A stretch of DNA of 64,000 bases from Curtobacterium caseinilyticum (GTDB taxonomy: Bacteria; Actinomycetota; Actinomycetes; Actinomycetales; Microbacteriaceae), in contig NZ_JAUCMN010000010.1 of the NCBI RefSeq assembly GCF_030363035.1, forward strand, positions 1 to 64,000. Reading direction: 5' to 3'. The notes below the pieces were generated by a model. The model saw nothing but the letters and a program-made list of their open reading frames with translations, did not search any database and had not been told where the DNA came from. A program made the translations under genes and the position numbers. Below are positions 41,802 through 49,609 of the stretch, piece by piece (the first letter of the stretch is position 1; every line of letters starts with the position of its first letter).

Positions 41802-43319
41802 ATGCGCCGCGCCGAGCGCCGCCCGCCCGTCCGCCGCAGCACCGTCGAGCACCGCACCGCCGTCGCGCACGCCGCACTCCGGCGCGCAGCCGGCGCGGTC
41901 GTCGCCCTGACCGCCGGTGCGCTCGTCGTCGGCGTGCTCACGCCCACCACCGCGGTCGCCGCTCCGGACGTGCGGACGCTGACCGCCGCGCAGCTCTACG
42001 GCGCCGGACCGTACCGCTCGGACACGAGCGAGGCGGCTCGCGCGGCCACCGCCCTCGCCGCGACCGACCCAGCCGGTGCCGCCGCGGCCCGCACCATCGC
42101 GCAGTACCCGGTGGCGACGTGGCTCGGCGACTGGACGACCGGGACCACCCTCACGCGGACGATCGACGCGGCGCTCGCCGGTGCGGCGAAGGACGGCACG
42201 ACTCCGGTCTTCGTCACCTACGCGATCCCGCACCGCGACTGCGGCGGGTACTCCGCGGGCGGCTTCGACGAGACGACCTACGCAGCGTGGGTCGACCAGA
42301 TCGCCTCGCGCCTGGCCGGCCACCGCGCCGCGGTGATCGTCGAACCGGACTCGCTGGCGATGCTCAGCAACAGTGCGTGCGACGCCACGCTCGGCCAGCA
42401 GCGCTCGCGGATCCTGTCCCGCGAGGTCGACGCGTTCGCCGCCGCCGGTGTCGCCGCGTACCTCGACGCCGGGAACTCGAACTGGGTCCCGCCCGCGGTG
42501 ATGGCCGCGCGCCTCGACGCGGCCGGCGTGCGGAAGGCGCGGGGCTTCTTCACCAACGTCGCGAACTACTACCCGACCGACCGGGAGCAGACGTACGCCG
42601 AGCGGGTGTCCGCCGCGACGGGAGGATCCCACTACGTGATCGACACGTCGCGGAACGGGCAGGGCTGGCGGGGCACCTGGTGCAACGGTCCCGGAGCAGG
42701 GCTCGGCACCACGCCCCGCGTCGTGGCGGACGGCAGTCACCTCGACGCCCTGCTCTGGGTGAAGACCCCCGGGGCGAGCGACGGCACGTGCGGCGGCGGC
42801 CCGGCCGCCGGGAAGTGGTGGTCGGCGTTCGCGCAGGCCCTGGTCGCGAACGCGCGGCTCGGCACGCCCGCCCCCGCGCCGAAGGCGTCCGCGACCCCGA
42901 GTGCGAAGGTGACCGCGGCGCCGAAGCCGACCGCGACGCCGACGCCGAAGCCGGCCGTGACGCCGAAGCCGACCGCGACGCCGAGGCCGGCCGCGCCGGG
43001 CGTCCGACCCACCGTGCACCGCGACCAGGCCGTGTCCGCGTCCGCGCGTCGGCTCACCGTCCGGGGCTGGGCCTTCGACCGCGACGACCTGCGCCGCGCG
43101 GTGTCCGTCCGCGTCCTGGTCGACGGGCGGACGGTCACGACCGTGGCTGCGGCCGGTTCCCGTCCGGACGTCGACCGGGCGTACGGGGTCGGTGCCACGC
43201 ACGGCTTCCACACCACGGTCTCGGCGGCGAGCGGGAAGCGCAAGGTGTGCCTGACGGCGGTCGGCATCGGCGCGGGCGGCGACACGAGCACCGGCTGCGT
43301 GGTCGTCACCGTCCGCTGA
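41802..43319 (+). CDS. Secreted glycoside hydrolase family 6 (cellulase) with linker and C-terminal module
   Basis: A 505-residue exported enzyme. A basic N-terminus with a hydrophobic stretch ends near AVAAPDV. The GH6 core has TYAIPHRDCGGYSAGG, VIVEPDSLAM, YLDAGNSNWV and LLWVKTPGASDGTCGGG, which carry the acid and binding residues. Inversion of beta-1,4-glucan linkages is the family reaction. A 40-residue Pro/Thr/Ala linker (KPTATPTPKP) leads to a ~95-residue beta-rich module (GWAFDRDD, ATHGFHTTV, GCVVVTV) seen on many actinobacterial secreted proteins. It sits between purK and purE, an unusual site suggesting insertion. Confidence 0.9.
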   Translation: MRRAERRPPVRRSTVEHRTAVAHAALRRAAGAVVALTAGALVVGVLTPTTAVAAPDVRTLTAAQLYGAGPYRSDTSEAARAATALAATDPAGAAAARTIAQYPVATWLGDWTTGTTLTRTIDAALAGAAKDGTTPVFVTYAIPHRDCGGYSAGGFDETTYAAWVDQIASRLAGHRAAVIVEPDSLAMLSNSACDATLGQQRSRILSREVDAFAAAGVAAYLDAGNSNWVPPAVMAARLDAAGVRKARGFFTNVANYYPTDREQTYAERVSAATGGSHYVIDTSRNGQGWRGTWCNGPGAGLGTTPRVVADGSHLDALLWVKTPGASDGTCGGGPAAGKWWSAFAQALVANARLGTPAPAPKASATPSAKVTAAPKPTATPTPKPAVTPKPTATPRPAAPGVRPTVHRDQAVSASARRLTVRGWAFDRDDLRRAVSVRVLVDGRTVTTVAAAGSRPDVDRAYGVGATHGFHTTVSAASGKRKVCLTAVGIGAGGDTSTGCVVVTVR

Positions 43320-43353
43320 CCCCGGCGGTGCCCGGCGACCGCCGCCGGTACGG

Positions 43354-43359
43354 CAGGAT
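43354..43359 (+). promoter_or_regulatory. Possible leaderless -10 (CAGGAT)
   Basis: CAGGAT lies 6 nt before ATG 43366. It fits the spacing of the other leaderless promoters but has C in place of the first T. Confidence 0.3.
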
Positions 43360-43365
43360 GGCGGC

Positions 43366-44559
43366 ATGCCGAACGACCTGGTCCGCCGAGCCGTCGGCCG
43401 GCTGCGCCGCACCCTGACCGGCGGCCGGCCGGCCCCGGGACCCCCGCAGCCGCCCGTCGTCGGGTACGTCGTCGCCGGGGCCGACGGCGCCCACCCGGCC
43501 TCGGCGCACGTCCGGGTCGTGCGTCGGACCGAGCACCTCGCCGCGTCGGGGACGGCCCGCGTCCGACAGGTCGACCCGGCGGCGGTGGTCGACGGTTCGG
43601 ACACCACGCCCTACCGGTCGGTCCTCGTGCAGCGTGACGTCCTGCCGCGTGCCCTCGTCGCCCCGTTCGCCGAGGCGCTCCGAGCACGGGGGACGCGGCT
43701 CGTGGCCGAGGTCGACGACGACTTCTTCACCGAGTCCGGACGCCAGCGGCTGGCGCGGGCGGAGTACGACCCGGACCGGCTCGCCTCGATCGACGCCCTG
43801 GTCCGGACCGCGGACACCGTCGTCGTGAGCACCGACGAGCTCGACCGTGTGGTCCGTCCGCTCGCCCGGCGCACGGTCGTGGTGCCGAACGCGCTCGACC
43901 CGACCCTCTGGACGGTCCCGGACGACGGGGCGGCCCCGTCCGGTGCAGCTCCGTCCGGTGTGGACGCGTCCGGTGTGGACGCGTCCGGCGCGGACGCGCC
44001 CGGTGTGGAGGCGTCCGGTGTGGACGCCGTCCGCCCGACGGGGGAGCACCGCGTGCTGTACATGGGGACGCTCACGCACGGCGCCGACCTCGCGCTGCTC
44101 CGGGACGTCTTCACCGACCTCGTCGCCCCGGACGGGCTCCCGGTCCGGCTCGAGGTGATCGGCGTGACGGAGGACCCCGACGACGGCTGGTACCGGCGGA
44201 TCGAGGTGCCGGACGGGCACTACCCGGCGTTCGCCCGGTGGCTCGTCGCGCACCGCGGACGCTGGCGGGCCGGCGTCGCCCCGCTCGAGGACGCCGTGTT
44301 CAACCGGGCCAAGAGCGACCTCAAGGCGCTCGAGTACACCGCGCTCGACCTGCCCGCGGTGGTGTCGGCCCGTCCCTCGTACCGGGTCGCCGGCCAGCAC
44401 GGCATCACCACCGTGCCGGACGACCCGGGCGCGTGGCGCGCTGCCGTCACGGCCGCCGTCGCCCGCGGGTACGCCGACCCGACCGCCGCGGACTGGGTGC
44501 GGCGGGAACGGTTCATCGGGCGTGACGGCGACACCTGGCGGGACGTGCTGCTCGGCTAG
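43366..44559 (+). CDS. GT4-like glycosyltransferase with repeat-coded insert
   Basis: A 397-residue GT-B-like glycosyltransferase. YVVAGADGAHPASAHVR and LVAEVDDDFF lie in the N-terminal half. The C-terminal half has LYMGTLTHGADL and the donor-site stretch NRAKSDLKALEYTALDLPAVVS, resembling group 1 enzymes that modify surface glycans. A six-unit 15-bp repeat adds (P/A)SGVDA repeats between the two lobes. The donor and acceptor are unknown. The gene is 46 bp after the cellulase and its stop codon overlaps the purE promoter hexamer. Confidence 0.75.
   Translation: MPNDLVRRAVGRLRRTLTGGRPAPGPPQPPVVGYVVAGADGAHPASAHVRVVRRTEHLAASGTARVRQVDPAAVVDGSDTTPYRSVLVQRDVLPRALVAPFAEALRARGTRLVAEVDDDFFTESGRQRLARAEYDPDRLASIDALVRTADTVVVSTDELDRVVRPLARRTVVVPNALDPTLWTVPDDGAAPSGAAPSGVDASGVDASGADAPGVEASGVDAVRPTGEHRVLYMGTLTHGADLALLRDVFTDLVAPDGLPVRLEVIGVTEDPDDGWYRRIEVPDGHYPAFARWLVAHRGRWRAGVAPLEDAVFNRAKSDLKALEYTALDLPAVVSARPSYRVAGQHGITTVPDDPGAWRAAVTAAVARGYADPTAADWVRRERFIGRDGDTWRDVLLG
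43936..44025 (+). repeat. 15-bp coding tandem repeat, six units
   Basis: Units such as GCGTCCGGTGTGGAC repeat six times with few changes and encode SGVDA-like repeats between the two glycosyltransferase lobes. Confidence 0.88.
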
Positions 44560-44562
44560 GCT
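44557..44562 (+). promoter_or_regulatory. Leaderless -10 element TAGGCT of purE
   Basis: TAGGCT lies 6 nt before GTG 44569. Its TAG is also the stop codon of the preceding glycosyltransferase gene. Confidence 0.6.
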
Positions 44563-44568
44563 CGTGCC

Positions 44569-45078
44569 GTGACCGACTCCGCAGCCGCTCAGCCCCTCGT
44601 CTCGATCATCATGGGTTCCGACTCGGACTGGCCGACGATGCGTGCCGCCGCCGAGACGCTCGAGCAGCTCGGCATCCCGTTCGAGGCGGACGTCGTCTCG
44701 GCGCACCGCACCCCGGACAAGATGGTGCGCTACGCGCGCGCCGCCGCCGGTCGGGGCATCCGTGTGGTCGTCGCCGGTGCCGGTGGTGCCGCGCACCTGC
44801 CGGGCATGGTCGCCTCGATGACGACGCTGCCCGTCATCGGCGTCCCGGTGCAGCTCGCGCGGCTCGACGGCATCGACTCGCTGCTGTCCATCGTGCAGAT
44901 GCCGGCCGGCATCCCGGTGGCGACCGTCGCGATCAACGGCGCGGCGAACGCGGGCCTCCTGGCTGCGCGCATCATCGGCTCGGCCGACCCCGAGGTGGCC
45001 GAGCGACTCGCCGCGCACGCCGCGGAGCTCGAGCAGCTGGTCGAGGAGAAGGCCGCCCGGCTGCGCGACGCGCTCTGA
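44569..45078 (+). CDS. purE: N5-carboxyaminoimidazole ribonucleotide mutase
   Basis: A 169-residue class I PurE converting N5-CAIR to [17 protein letters not shown] holds the active-site Ser/Asp, [11 protein letters not shown] the catalytic His, and [14 protein letters not shown] the substrate loop. The length is normal. GTG 44569 follows the leaderless promoter. Separation from purK by two unrelated genes means the pair is not translated together here. A hairpin at 45110-45132 probably ends the message. Confidence 0.96.
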   Translation: MTDSAAAQPLVSIIMGSDSDWPTMRAAAETLEQLGIPFEADVVSAHRTPDKMVRYARAAAGRGIRVVVAGAGGAAHLPGMVASMTTLPVIGVPVQLARLDGIDSLLSIVQMPAGIPVATVAINGAANAGLLAARIIGSADPEVAERLAAHAAELEQLVEEKAARLRDAL

Positions 45079-45109
45079 CGGGTCGCCCGACCGGCCGACG
45101 GCGACGGAC

Positions 45110-45132
45110 GGTCGCACCGCGCTGGTGCGACC
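45110..45132. terminator. Hairpin between purE and the convergent glycosyltransferase
   Basis: GGTCGCACC and GGTGCGACC form a perfect 9-bp stem with a 5-nt loop. A second, imperfect copy of the same GGACGGTCG-GCGCTGGTGCG pattern lies at 45146-45174. Confidence 0.65.
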
Positions 45133-45202
45133 GGCCGCGAGCGTCGGACGGTCGGCGCGGCGCTGGTGCGCCCGGGCTCGAGCCGCGGACGGTCGCGCCG
45201 CG

Positions 45203-46345
45203 TCAGAGGTCGGCGTGCAGCTGCCAGGTCTCCGTCGCGGCGTCCTGCCAGTCGTACATCCGCGCCCGGTCCGGCCCGGCGACCGCCAGGCGTTCGGCGA
45301 GCGTGCGGTCGTTCGCGACCTGGTAGACCGCCTGTGCGAGTCGCTCCGGGTAGGAGTCCCGCGGCTCCCGCGCCACCATCACCCCGGCGTCCGCGGCCAC
45401 CTCGCGCACGGCGGCGTCGTCCGAGTGGACGACCGGTGTGCCGAAGTGCATCGCCTCGATCACGGGGAGCCCGAACCCCTCGGCCAGGCTCGGGAAGACG
45501 AACAGCGTCGCCCGGTCGTACGCCACCGCGAGGTCGGCGTCGTCGAGACGGCCGAGCACCATGAGCCGGTCGCGCGCCAGACCGGCGGACTCCGCCAGGC
45601 CGTACACGTCGACGTCCCCCCAGCCGTCCGGGCCGGCGACGACCAGCGGCACGTCGCTCGGGGCCTCGGGGTGCGCCATCGCACGGACGAGGTACGCGAG
45701 GCCCTTGCGGGGCTCGAGGGTGCCGACGGCCAGGACGTAGCGCGGCGGCAGCCCGAGCCGCTCGGCGCGCAGGTCGGCGTCGACCGGCACCTGCAGTCGG
45801 GGGCTCGGTGCGCCGCCGATGACCCGCAGCCGGTCGTCGAACCGGCGGATCTCGTTGAGCTCGGCAGCGACCGCGTGGGTCGGCACCACGACGGCGTCGG
45901 CGTGCTTCCAGGCCCGGTGCACCATCGCCTTGTGGAAGTGCACGCCGCGCGGGGTGAGCGTCTCCGGGTGCGTCCACGGCACGGTGTCGTGCACGGTGAC
46001 GACGACCTGCTTGCCCGGCTCCGTCCGCCGGTCGTGCTTCACGAGGGGAGCGAGGACGCTCGGAGCGTGCACCAGGCCCTCGGCCGCGGAGCCGACCATG
46101 CCCGCCTGCCAGGCCAGCGACAGTTCGCGACGAGCCAGCGGCAGTCGGTGGAGCTCGGCCAGGCCGGGCAGCAGGGTGGTGAGGCGGTCGAGCTCGGCAC
46201 GAGAGCACGCGGAGACCACGGCCTCGACGTCGCAGCCGGCCGGAGCGGTGGCGATCAGCTGTCGCGTGAGTTCCTCCGCGTAGCGGCCGATGCCGCCGGG
46301 GACCGGTGCGATGACCTGGTCCAGGATCACGCGGAGCGTCGTCAT
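45203..46345 (-). CDS. GT4 glycosyltransferase
   Basis: A 380-residue GT-B fold family 4 enzyme. [54 protein letters not shown] and [25 protein letters not shown] (the acidic ExxxxxxxE donor region) are typical. The closest functional groups use GDP- or NDP-sugars for envelope polysaccharides. ATG 46345 has a GGAAGG site. It opens the surface-glycan locus and is divergent from another GT4 gene. Substrates are unknown. Confidence 0.88.
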   Translation of the reverse strand: MTTLRVILDQVIAPVPGGIGRYAEELTRQLIATAPAGCDVEAVVSACSRAELDRLTTLLPGLAELHRLPLARRELSLAWQAGMVGSAAEGLVHAPSVLAPLVKHDRRTEPGKQVVVTVHDTVPWTHPETLTPRGVHFHKAMVHRAWKHADAVVVPTHAVAAELNEIRRFDDRLRVIGGAPSPRLQVPVDADLRAERLGLPPRYVLAVGTLEPRKGLAYLVRAMAHPEAPSDVPLVVAGPDGWGDVDVYGLAESAGLARDRLMVLGRLDDADLAVAYDRATLFVFPSLAEGFGLPVIEAMHFGTPVVHSDDAAVREVAADAGVMVAREPRDSYPERLAQAVYQVANDRTLAERLAVAGPDRARMYDWQDAATETWQLHADL

Positions 46346-46400
46346 GGCGGGCTGGTTCCTTCCGTCCGACACGGTCCGTCGCGCGGTCCGTGGCGCCCCG

Positions 46401-46406
46401 ACACTA
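46401..46406 (-). promoter_or_regulatory. Probable -10 (TAGTGT) upstream of the GT4 gene
   Basis: TAGTGT on the minus strand lies 55 nt before ATG 46345, leaving room for its ribosome site. Confidence 0.3.
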
Positions 46407-46466
46407 CCAGGGCACACCCGTGAGCACGGGCGCCGTGACGCCCCCGGACGCCGCCGTGACGGCCGT

Positions 46467-46472
46467 TATGCT
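46467..46472 (+). promoter_or_regulatory. Leaderless -10 element TATGCT
   Basis: TATGCT is followed by 6 nt and the GTG start of the glycosyltransferase at 46479. Confidence 0.55.
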
Positions 46473-46478
46473 CGTCGG

Positions 46479-47609
46479 GTGACCCGCTCCCTCCGCATCG
46501 CGATCGTCGGGCCCACGCACCCGTTCTCCGGCGGCATCGCGACCCACACGACCTCGCTCGCGCACCGGCTGCGCGACGCCGGCCACGACGTCCGGCTGCT
46601 GTCCTGGAAGGCGCAGTACCCGAAGTTCCTCAGGTCCGGCACGACGCGCGTGCCGGAGGCCGAACCCGAGGTGCGTCCCTTCGACGGGAGCACGGCCACC
46701 CTCACCTGGTACAACCCGCTCACCTGGTTGCGCGCGGGGTGGTCGCTCCGCCGCGCCGACGTCGTGCTCGTGACCGCGGTGACCCCGTACCACGCGGTGC
46801 CGTACGCCGTGGTGCGCCTGGCCGCCGGCTGTCGGCCGCGCGGGGTCGTCCTCGCCCACAACGTGCTGCCGCACGAGCACGGTCGCTTCGACGAGGCCCT
46901 GGTCCGGGTGCTCTACCGCCAGTACGGCGCCGTGCTCGTGCACAGTGACGAGCAGGCGGCACTCGCGCGGCGGATCCTCGGTGCGGACAGCCCGGTCGAG
47001 GTCCGCGTGACGCGGCTCCCGCTGGCCGACCTGCTCCTCGGCGACCCGGGTGACGCGGAGCGCCCTGTGCCGGCCGGCACCCCCGAGGACCCCGTCACGG
47101 TCGGCTTCTTCGGCATGGTGCGGCACTACAAGGGGGTCGACCAGCTCATCGCGGCGGCTGCCCGCGTCCCCGGTGTCCGCGTCGTCGTGCGCGGTGAGTT
47201 CTGGCAGCCGGTCGAGGAGTACCGGGAGCAGGTCCGGTCGCTCGGCGTCGAGGACCGCGTCGAGCTCGTCGACGGGTACGTGGCGATGTCCGACATGGCG
47301 GCCGTCATCACCGGGTTCGACGTCGTCGTCCTGCCCTACCGGACCGCGTCGTCGTCGATCAACGTCGCGCTCGCGCACCGCTTCGGCGTCCCCGTGGTCG
47401 TCTCCGACGCGGGCACGCTGCCGCTCGACGTCCGCGACGGCGTGGACGGCCTGGTCGTGCCGGCCGACGACGTCCCGGCGCTCACCGCCGCGCTCGAGCG
47501 GCTCGTGCAGCCCGGGGGACTCGAGCGGCTGCGCGCGGGCGTGGACGCGGCCGGGGCGGACCGGCGCTGGGCCGAGTACACGGACACCGTCGCCGCGTTC
47601 GCGCGCTGA
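46479..47609 (+). CDS. GT4 glycosyltransferase
   Basis: A 376-residue family 4 glycosyltransferase. IAIVGPTHPFSGGIATHTTSL begins the acceptor lobe, VVLAHNVLPHEHG lies near its end, and GFFGMVRHYKGVDQLI with LPYRTASSSINVALAHRFGVPVV builds the donor lobe. The acidic pair of the usual EXXXXXXXE motif is replaced by a Ser/Asn-rich loop, as in a subset of the family. It ends 128 bp before a palindromic repeat and is convergent with the flippase-like gene. Confidence 0.85.
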   Translation: MTRSLRIAIVGPTHPFSGGIATHTTSLAHRLRDAGHDVRLLSWKAQYPKFLRSGTTRVPEAEPEVRPFDGSTATLTWYNPLTWLRAGWSLRRADVVLVTAVTPYHAVPYAVVRLAAGCRPRGVVLAHNVLPHEHGRFDEALVRVLYRQYGAVLVHSDEQAALARRILGADSPVEVRVTRLPLADLLLGDPGDAERPVPAGTPEDPVTVGFFGMVRHYKGVDQLIAAAARVPGVRVVVRGEFWQPVEEYREQVRSLGVEDRVELVDGYVAMSDMAAVITGFDVVVLPYRTASSSINVALAHRFGVPVVVSDAGTLPLDVRDGVDGLVVPADDVPALTAALERLVQPGGLERLRAGVDAAGADRRWAEYTDTVAAFAR

Positions 47610-47643
47610 CCCGACGGGCGGCACGGATCAGCCCACCGGCGCC

Positions 47644-47677
47644 GTGCGCCGACGACGACCGTGCGCCGACGACGACC
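47644..47677. repeat. 17-bp perfect tandem duplication
   Basis: GTGCGCCGACGACGACC occurs twice in tandem (47644-47660, 47661-47677) downstream of the glycosyltransferase stop. Confidence 0.88.
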
Positions 47678-47737
47678 GTTGACGGCGGGCCGCCGACGAC
47701 GCCCGCCGGGCGGGTGGGGCGGTGGACACGACCGGAC

Positions 47738-47785
47738 GACGGACGGGAGGCGCGGTGCCAGCCAGCACCGCGCCTCCCGTCCGTC
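47738..47785. repeat. Palindromic repeat copy (21-bp perfect arms)
   Basis: Arms 47738-47758 and 47765-47785 are perfect around a 6-nt loop; the left arm begins GACGGACGGGAGGCGCGGTG. It lies between two convergent genes and can end both, while belonging to the dispersed family. Confidence 0.92.
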
Positions 47786-47807
47786 GGTCGGACCGTCGGG
47801 CTGTCGG

Positions 47808-48761
47808 TCAGCCGCGCGACGCCCGTCGTCGTCCGACGGCCGCGGCGATGCCGGCCAGTCCGAAGTCGGCGACCGCGTACAGGAGCCGGGACAGGATCGC
47901 GGCGGTCGCCGCGACACCGGCCGTCGTGACCGACGCGAGCACGAGGGCGATGACGACCTCACGCACGCCGAGCCCGGCCGGGAACGGGATGAGGAGCACC
48001 CCGAGCGCGAACGCCAGGGCGAAGCCGGCGACCGCGGGGACGAAGCTCCGCGCCGGGTCGACCCCGAGACCGACGAGCACGAGCCAGAGCTGCACGCCGC
48101 CGAAGAGCCAGTTCGTCACCTGCAGCCCGGAACTCGAGGCTGCGACGCGCCAGCCGTAGTCGAAGGGCGCGTCCGGCCGACGGAGCACACGGAGTGCCAG
48201 GCGGACGCCGAACCGCATCACGGGCGGCGTCAGGCAGACCAGGAACGCGACGCCCACGATCGGCAGCCACCAGTAGTCCTGCAGCAGCCGCACGTCGATG
48301 AAGGGCAGGAGCACGGCACCGACGCCGAGACCGGTCGCGATCGACACGAGCATCGCGATGAGGCTCAGCACGATCGACGACGACCTCGCCAGTCCGACCT
48401 CGCCGGCCATCTGGGCCTGCGCCGCGATCGGCCACACCGACCCCGGCAGGTACTTGCCGAGCTGGCTGACGAAGAAGACCCGAGCGCCGCGCAGCACCGG
48501 CAGGCGGACGCCGAAGGCCGGCCAGACCACGATCCACGACAGCATCGAGACCACGAGCGCCGCGACCACGGACACCAGGGCCAGCACGAGCAGCCAGGGG
48601 TCCATCGAGGTCAGGGCGTCGGACACCTCGCCCCACCTGCCGACCACGAAGAGCACGCCCGCGACGACGACGGCGACCATGAAGGCGATCTTCACGCCGT
48701 TCACCGCCCACCGGCGCCAGCGGGGGCGGTCGGCGGGCGGTGCGACCTGCGGGGCCGTCAC
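47808..48761 (-). CDS. Flippase-like (LPG synthase TM / UPF0104) membrane protein
   Basis: A 317-residue polytopic protein with about eight membrane helices. VFFVSQLGKYLPGSVWPIAAQ contains the conserved KYLPG motif and IPFPAGLGVREVVIALVL carries the second family signature (PxGxGVRE). Such proteins (AglD/MprF-type membrane domains) take part in lipid-linked saccharide or lipid movement across membranes. GTG 48761 overlaps the rmlD stop (GTGA). A role in the polysaccharide locus is likely but not proven. Confidence 0.85.
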   Translation of the reverse strand: MTAPQVAPPADRPRWRRWAVNGVKIAFMVAVVVAGVLFVVGRWGEVSDALTSMDPWLLVLALVSVVAALVVSMLSWIVVWPAFGVRLPVLRGARVFFVSQLGKYLPGSVWPIAAQAQMAGEVGLARSSSIVLSLIAMLVSIATGLGVGAVLLPFIDVRLLQDYWWLPIVGVAFLVCLTPPVMRFGVRLALRVLRRPDAPFDYGWRVAASSSGLQVTNWLFGGVQLWLVLVGLGVDPARSFVPAVAGFALAFALGVLLIPFPAGLGVREVVIALVLASVTTAGVAATAAILSRLLYAVADFGLAGIAAAVGRRRASRG

Positions 48762-49609
48762 CGGGTGAGCGCTCCGGCCCGCACGGCGGCGGCGAGGGCC
48801 TCGCGCCAGTCGCGCATCGGCTCGAGGCCGGCACGGGACCAGCCGTCGTGCCCGAGGACGCTGTACGCCGGGCGCGGGGCCGGACGCACGAACGCGGCGC
48901 TGTCGGTCGGCAGGACACGCTCCGGGTCGAGGCCCGCCTCGGCGAAGATCGCCTTGGTGAACTCGTACCAGGACGCCTGTCCGGAGTTCGTGCCGTGGTA
49001 GACGCCGGCCGGGGCGTCGGCGTCGACGAGCTCGACGATGCGCGCCGCCAGGTCGCCCGTCCACGTCGGCTGACCGACCTGGTCGGTGACGACGGACACG
49101 GTGTCGTGGCTCGCCGCCAGGCGGAGCATCGTCGCGGCGAAGTTCGGTCCGTGCGCGCCGTAGATCCACGCGGTGCGCACGACGTAGGACGAGTCGGGGG
49201 CGATGCGGCGGACCGCTTCCTCGCCCGCGGCCTTCGTGCGTCCGTAGGCGTTCAGCGGGTCGGTCGGGGCGTCCTCGGCGTAGGGCGCCGTGCCGTTGCC
49301 GTCGAAGACGTAGTCCGTCGAGACGGTGACGAGCTTCGCGCCGTGCCGGACGGCGGCCTCGGCCAGCAGTGCCGGTCCGGTCGCGTTCACGGCGGCGGCC
49401 TCGTCCTCGTGGGTCTCGGCGTCGTCGACCTTCGTGTACGCGGCGGAGTTGATGACGACGTCGTGCCCGGCCACGGCCGCGTCGACGGCGTCCGGATCGG
49501 TGATGTCGAGGTCCGCGCGGCCGAGCGCGGTGACGTCACGACCCTGCAGCGCGAGCTGCAGGTCGCGACCGAGCATGCCGGCGGCGCCGGTGATCAGCGT
49601 GCGGCTCAT
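48758..49609 (-). CDS. rmlD: dTDP-4-dehydrorhamnose reductase
   Basis: A 283-residue short-chain dehydrogenase that makes dTDP-L-rhamnose with NAD(P)H. TLITGAAGMLGRDL is the nucleotide loop, STDYVFDG and the YGRTK catalytic Tyr/Lys follow, and RTAWIYG and GVYHGTNSG are typical of RmlD. ATG 49609 overlaps the rmlB stop (ATGA) and its stop overlaps the flippase-like start, forming rmlB-rmlD-flippase. It works with RmlA and RmlC encoded 5 kb away. Confidence 0.95.
   Translation of the reverse strand: MSRTLITGAAGMLGRDLQLALQGRDVTALGRADLDITDPDAVDAAVAGHDVVINSAAYTKVDDAETHEDEAAAVNATGPALLAEAAVRHGAKLVTVSTDYVFDGNGTAPYAEDAPTDPLNAYGRTKAAGEEAVRRIAPDSSYVVRTAWIYGAHGPNFAATMLRLAASHDTVSVVTDQVGQPTWTGDLAARIVELVDADAPAGVYHGTNSGQASWYEFTKAIFAEAGLDPERVLPTDSAAFVRPAPRPAYSVLGHDGWSRAGLEPMRDWREALAAAVRAGALTR

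Noticed and set aside
47738..47785. Palindromes at 41616 and 47738 as ordinary unrelated terminators
   Set aside because: They may terminate transcription, but the shared GACGGACGGGAGGC outer arms, with copies inside maf and elsewhere, are better explained by a repeat family.
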